NCBI GenBank assembly: GCA_030043395.1
Contig: JASHXW010000398.1
Location: 1 to 8,037, forward strand
From: Streptosporangiaceae bacterium
GTDB lineage: Bacteria > Actinomycetota > Actinomycetes > Streptosporangiales > Streptosporangiaceae
Reading direction: 5' to 3'
Length of the DNA stretch: 8,037 nt
This document shows, piece after piece, positions 7,740 to 8,037 of this stretch. Each line of letters starts with the position of its first letter. The first letter of the stretch is position 1. Below the pieces are notes generated by a model. That model ran no database searches, was not told the origin of the DNA, and saw nothing but the letters and a program-made list of their open reading frames with translations. Made by a program: the position numbers and the translations under genes.

Positions 7740-7830
7740 GCCCCGGTACCGGAGCAGGGCCGGCTGCCCCGTTTAGCGGCATCAGTCCTGGTCAGGTATG
7801 ACAAGACACCGCCCTCGCCGATGTGGCGAC

Positions 7831-7839
7831 AAGGAGAGG
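7831..7839 (+). promoter_or_regulatory. Ribosome binding site of the divergent lipoprotein gene
   Basis: AAGGAGAGG is a near-ideal Shine-Dalgarno sequence, and the ATG at 7841 follows directly. It is the main reason to prefer ATG 7841 over the in-frame GTG at 7823. Confidence 0.7.
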
Positions 7840-7840
7840 C

Positions 7841-8037
7841 ATGAGCTCGACCGCGTCAGGGTCGCTGATGGTCGCGATGGCTGTTGCCGTGACTTGCGTA
7901 TCCGGCTGCGCGACCGGCACGGGCGCACCCCGGGTAAAGACGGTCAGCACCGTGGAACACTGGGGGTCCTACCAAGGTCAGCAGTTCGCGCCCGGCAGCC
8001 ATCGGACGAGCTTGGTGCCGTTGGCGACGAGGGTGCC
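7841..8037 (+). CDS. Unidentified lipoprotein, N-terminal part only; possible RCC1-repeat protein
   Basis: The frame opens at ATG 7841, behind an AAGGAGAGG ribosome binding site, and is still open at the window edge after 65 full codons. A hydrophobic stretch (about residues 9-18) leads to a lipobox VSGC, with the predicted lipidated cysteine at residue 23, so the product is probably an exported, membrane-anchored protein. The n-region from this ATG has no Lys or Arg, which is unusual. An in-frame GTG at 7823 would add MATRRG and supply two arginines, but it lacks a ribosome binding site. The early mature part (STVEHWGSYQGQQF, then HRTSLVPLATRV) faintly recalls the start of actinobacterial RCC1-repeat proteins, where a WG-containing strand precedes a short Pro/Val segment. 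That resemblance is from memory and weak. The gene is divergent from the importer operon and may share its control region, but nothing in the sequence links the functions. Confidence 0.7.
   Translation, partial: MSSTASGSLMVAMAVAVTCVSGCATGTGAPRVKTVSTVEHWGSYQGQQFAPGSHRTSLVPLATRV

Larger units (their letters stand above)
7617..7840. promoter_or_regulatory. Divergent intergenic control region
   Basis: This 224-base gap separates the importer operon (leftward) from the lipoprotein gene (rightward), so promoters for both should lie here. It contains at least four palindromes between 7689 and 7767. For the leftward operon, a poor promoter match is TTGGGG (7691-7686) and CAGATA (7667-7662) with an 18-base spacer. 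If real, the 15-bp palindrome at 7689-7703 would touch its -35 element. For the rightward gene, only a weak TATGAC at 7797-7802 could serve as a -10 element. Neither promoter is convincing on sequence alone. Confidence 0.5.

Noticed and set aside
7489..7782. A 97-codon minus-strand frame across the intergenic gap and binding-protein start
   Set aside because: It overlaps the signal-peptide region of the binding protein in another frame, is low in complexity and lacks a recognisable domain.
7789..7806. A second DasR-like pair: CTGGTC and GACAAG
   Set aside because: The spacer is 6 bases instead of 2 and the right half-site is imperfect, so it is not a credible DasR site.

Overview
This is a GC-rich window with GTG and TTG start codons, purine-rich ribosome binding sites and long spurious antisense reading frames, all typical of a high-GC actinomycete. 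The exact genus cannot be read from the sequence. Almost the whole window is one operon on the minus strand. A single gene at the right edge points the other way.

Read in the direction of transcription (right to left), the operon holds a family 5 solute-binding lipoprotein (TTG start at 7616), a DppB-type permease (5918-4932), and a very long protein (4921-1685) that joins a DppC-type permease to two complete ABC ATPases of the DppD/DppF type. The last gene is a GH20 beta-N-acetylhexosaminidase (start 1677) that leaves the window at the left edge, probably close to its natural end. Gaps between genes are 30, 10 and 7 bases, so co-transcription is very likely. Together they form a complete importer (binding protein, two permease domains, two ATPase domains) plus one hydrolase.

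The GH20 enzyme keeps its catalytic Asp-Glu pair and lacks a signal peptide, so it should act in the cytoplasm on imported material. The simplest reading is uptake of an N-acetylhexosamine-containing oligosaccharide, such as chitobiose or another short chitin oligomer, followed by intracellular release of terminal GlcNAc or GalNAc. The chitobiose locus of Vibrio uses the same logic: a peptide-type ABC importer next to a GH20 enzyme. The substrate here remains an inference.

The 224-base divergent gap (7617-7840) is rich in palindromes. The best is a perfect 15-bp one just upstream of the binding-protein gene, a good operator candidate. To its right a plus-strand gene starts at 7841 and encodes the N-terminus of a lipoprotein that I cannot identify firmly.

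The most unusual feature is the three-part fusion of permease, ATPase and ATPase. The junction between the two ATPases has no ATG, GTG or TTG codon in frame over about 75 residues, so the second ATPase cannot be a separately started protein there. I did not see any CRISPR array, tRNA, rRNA, insertion sequence or convincing terminator.
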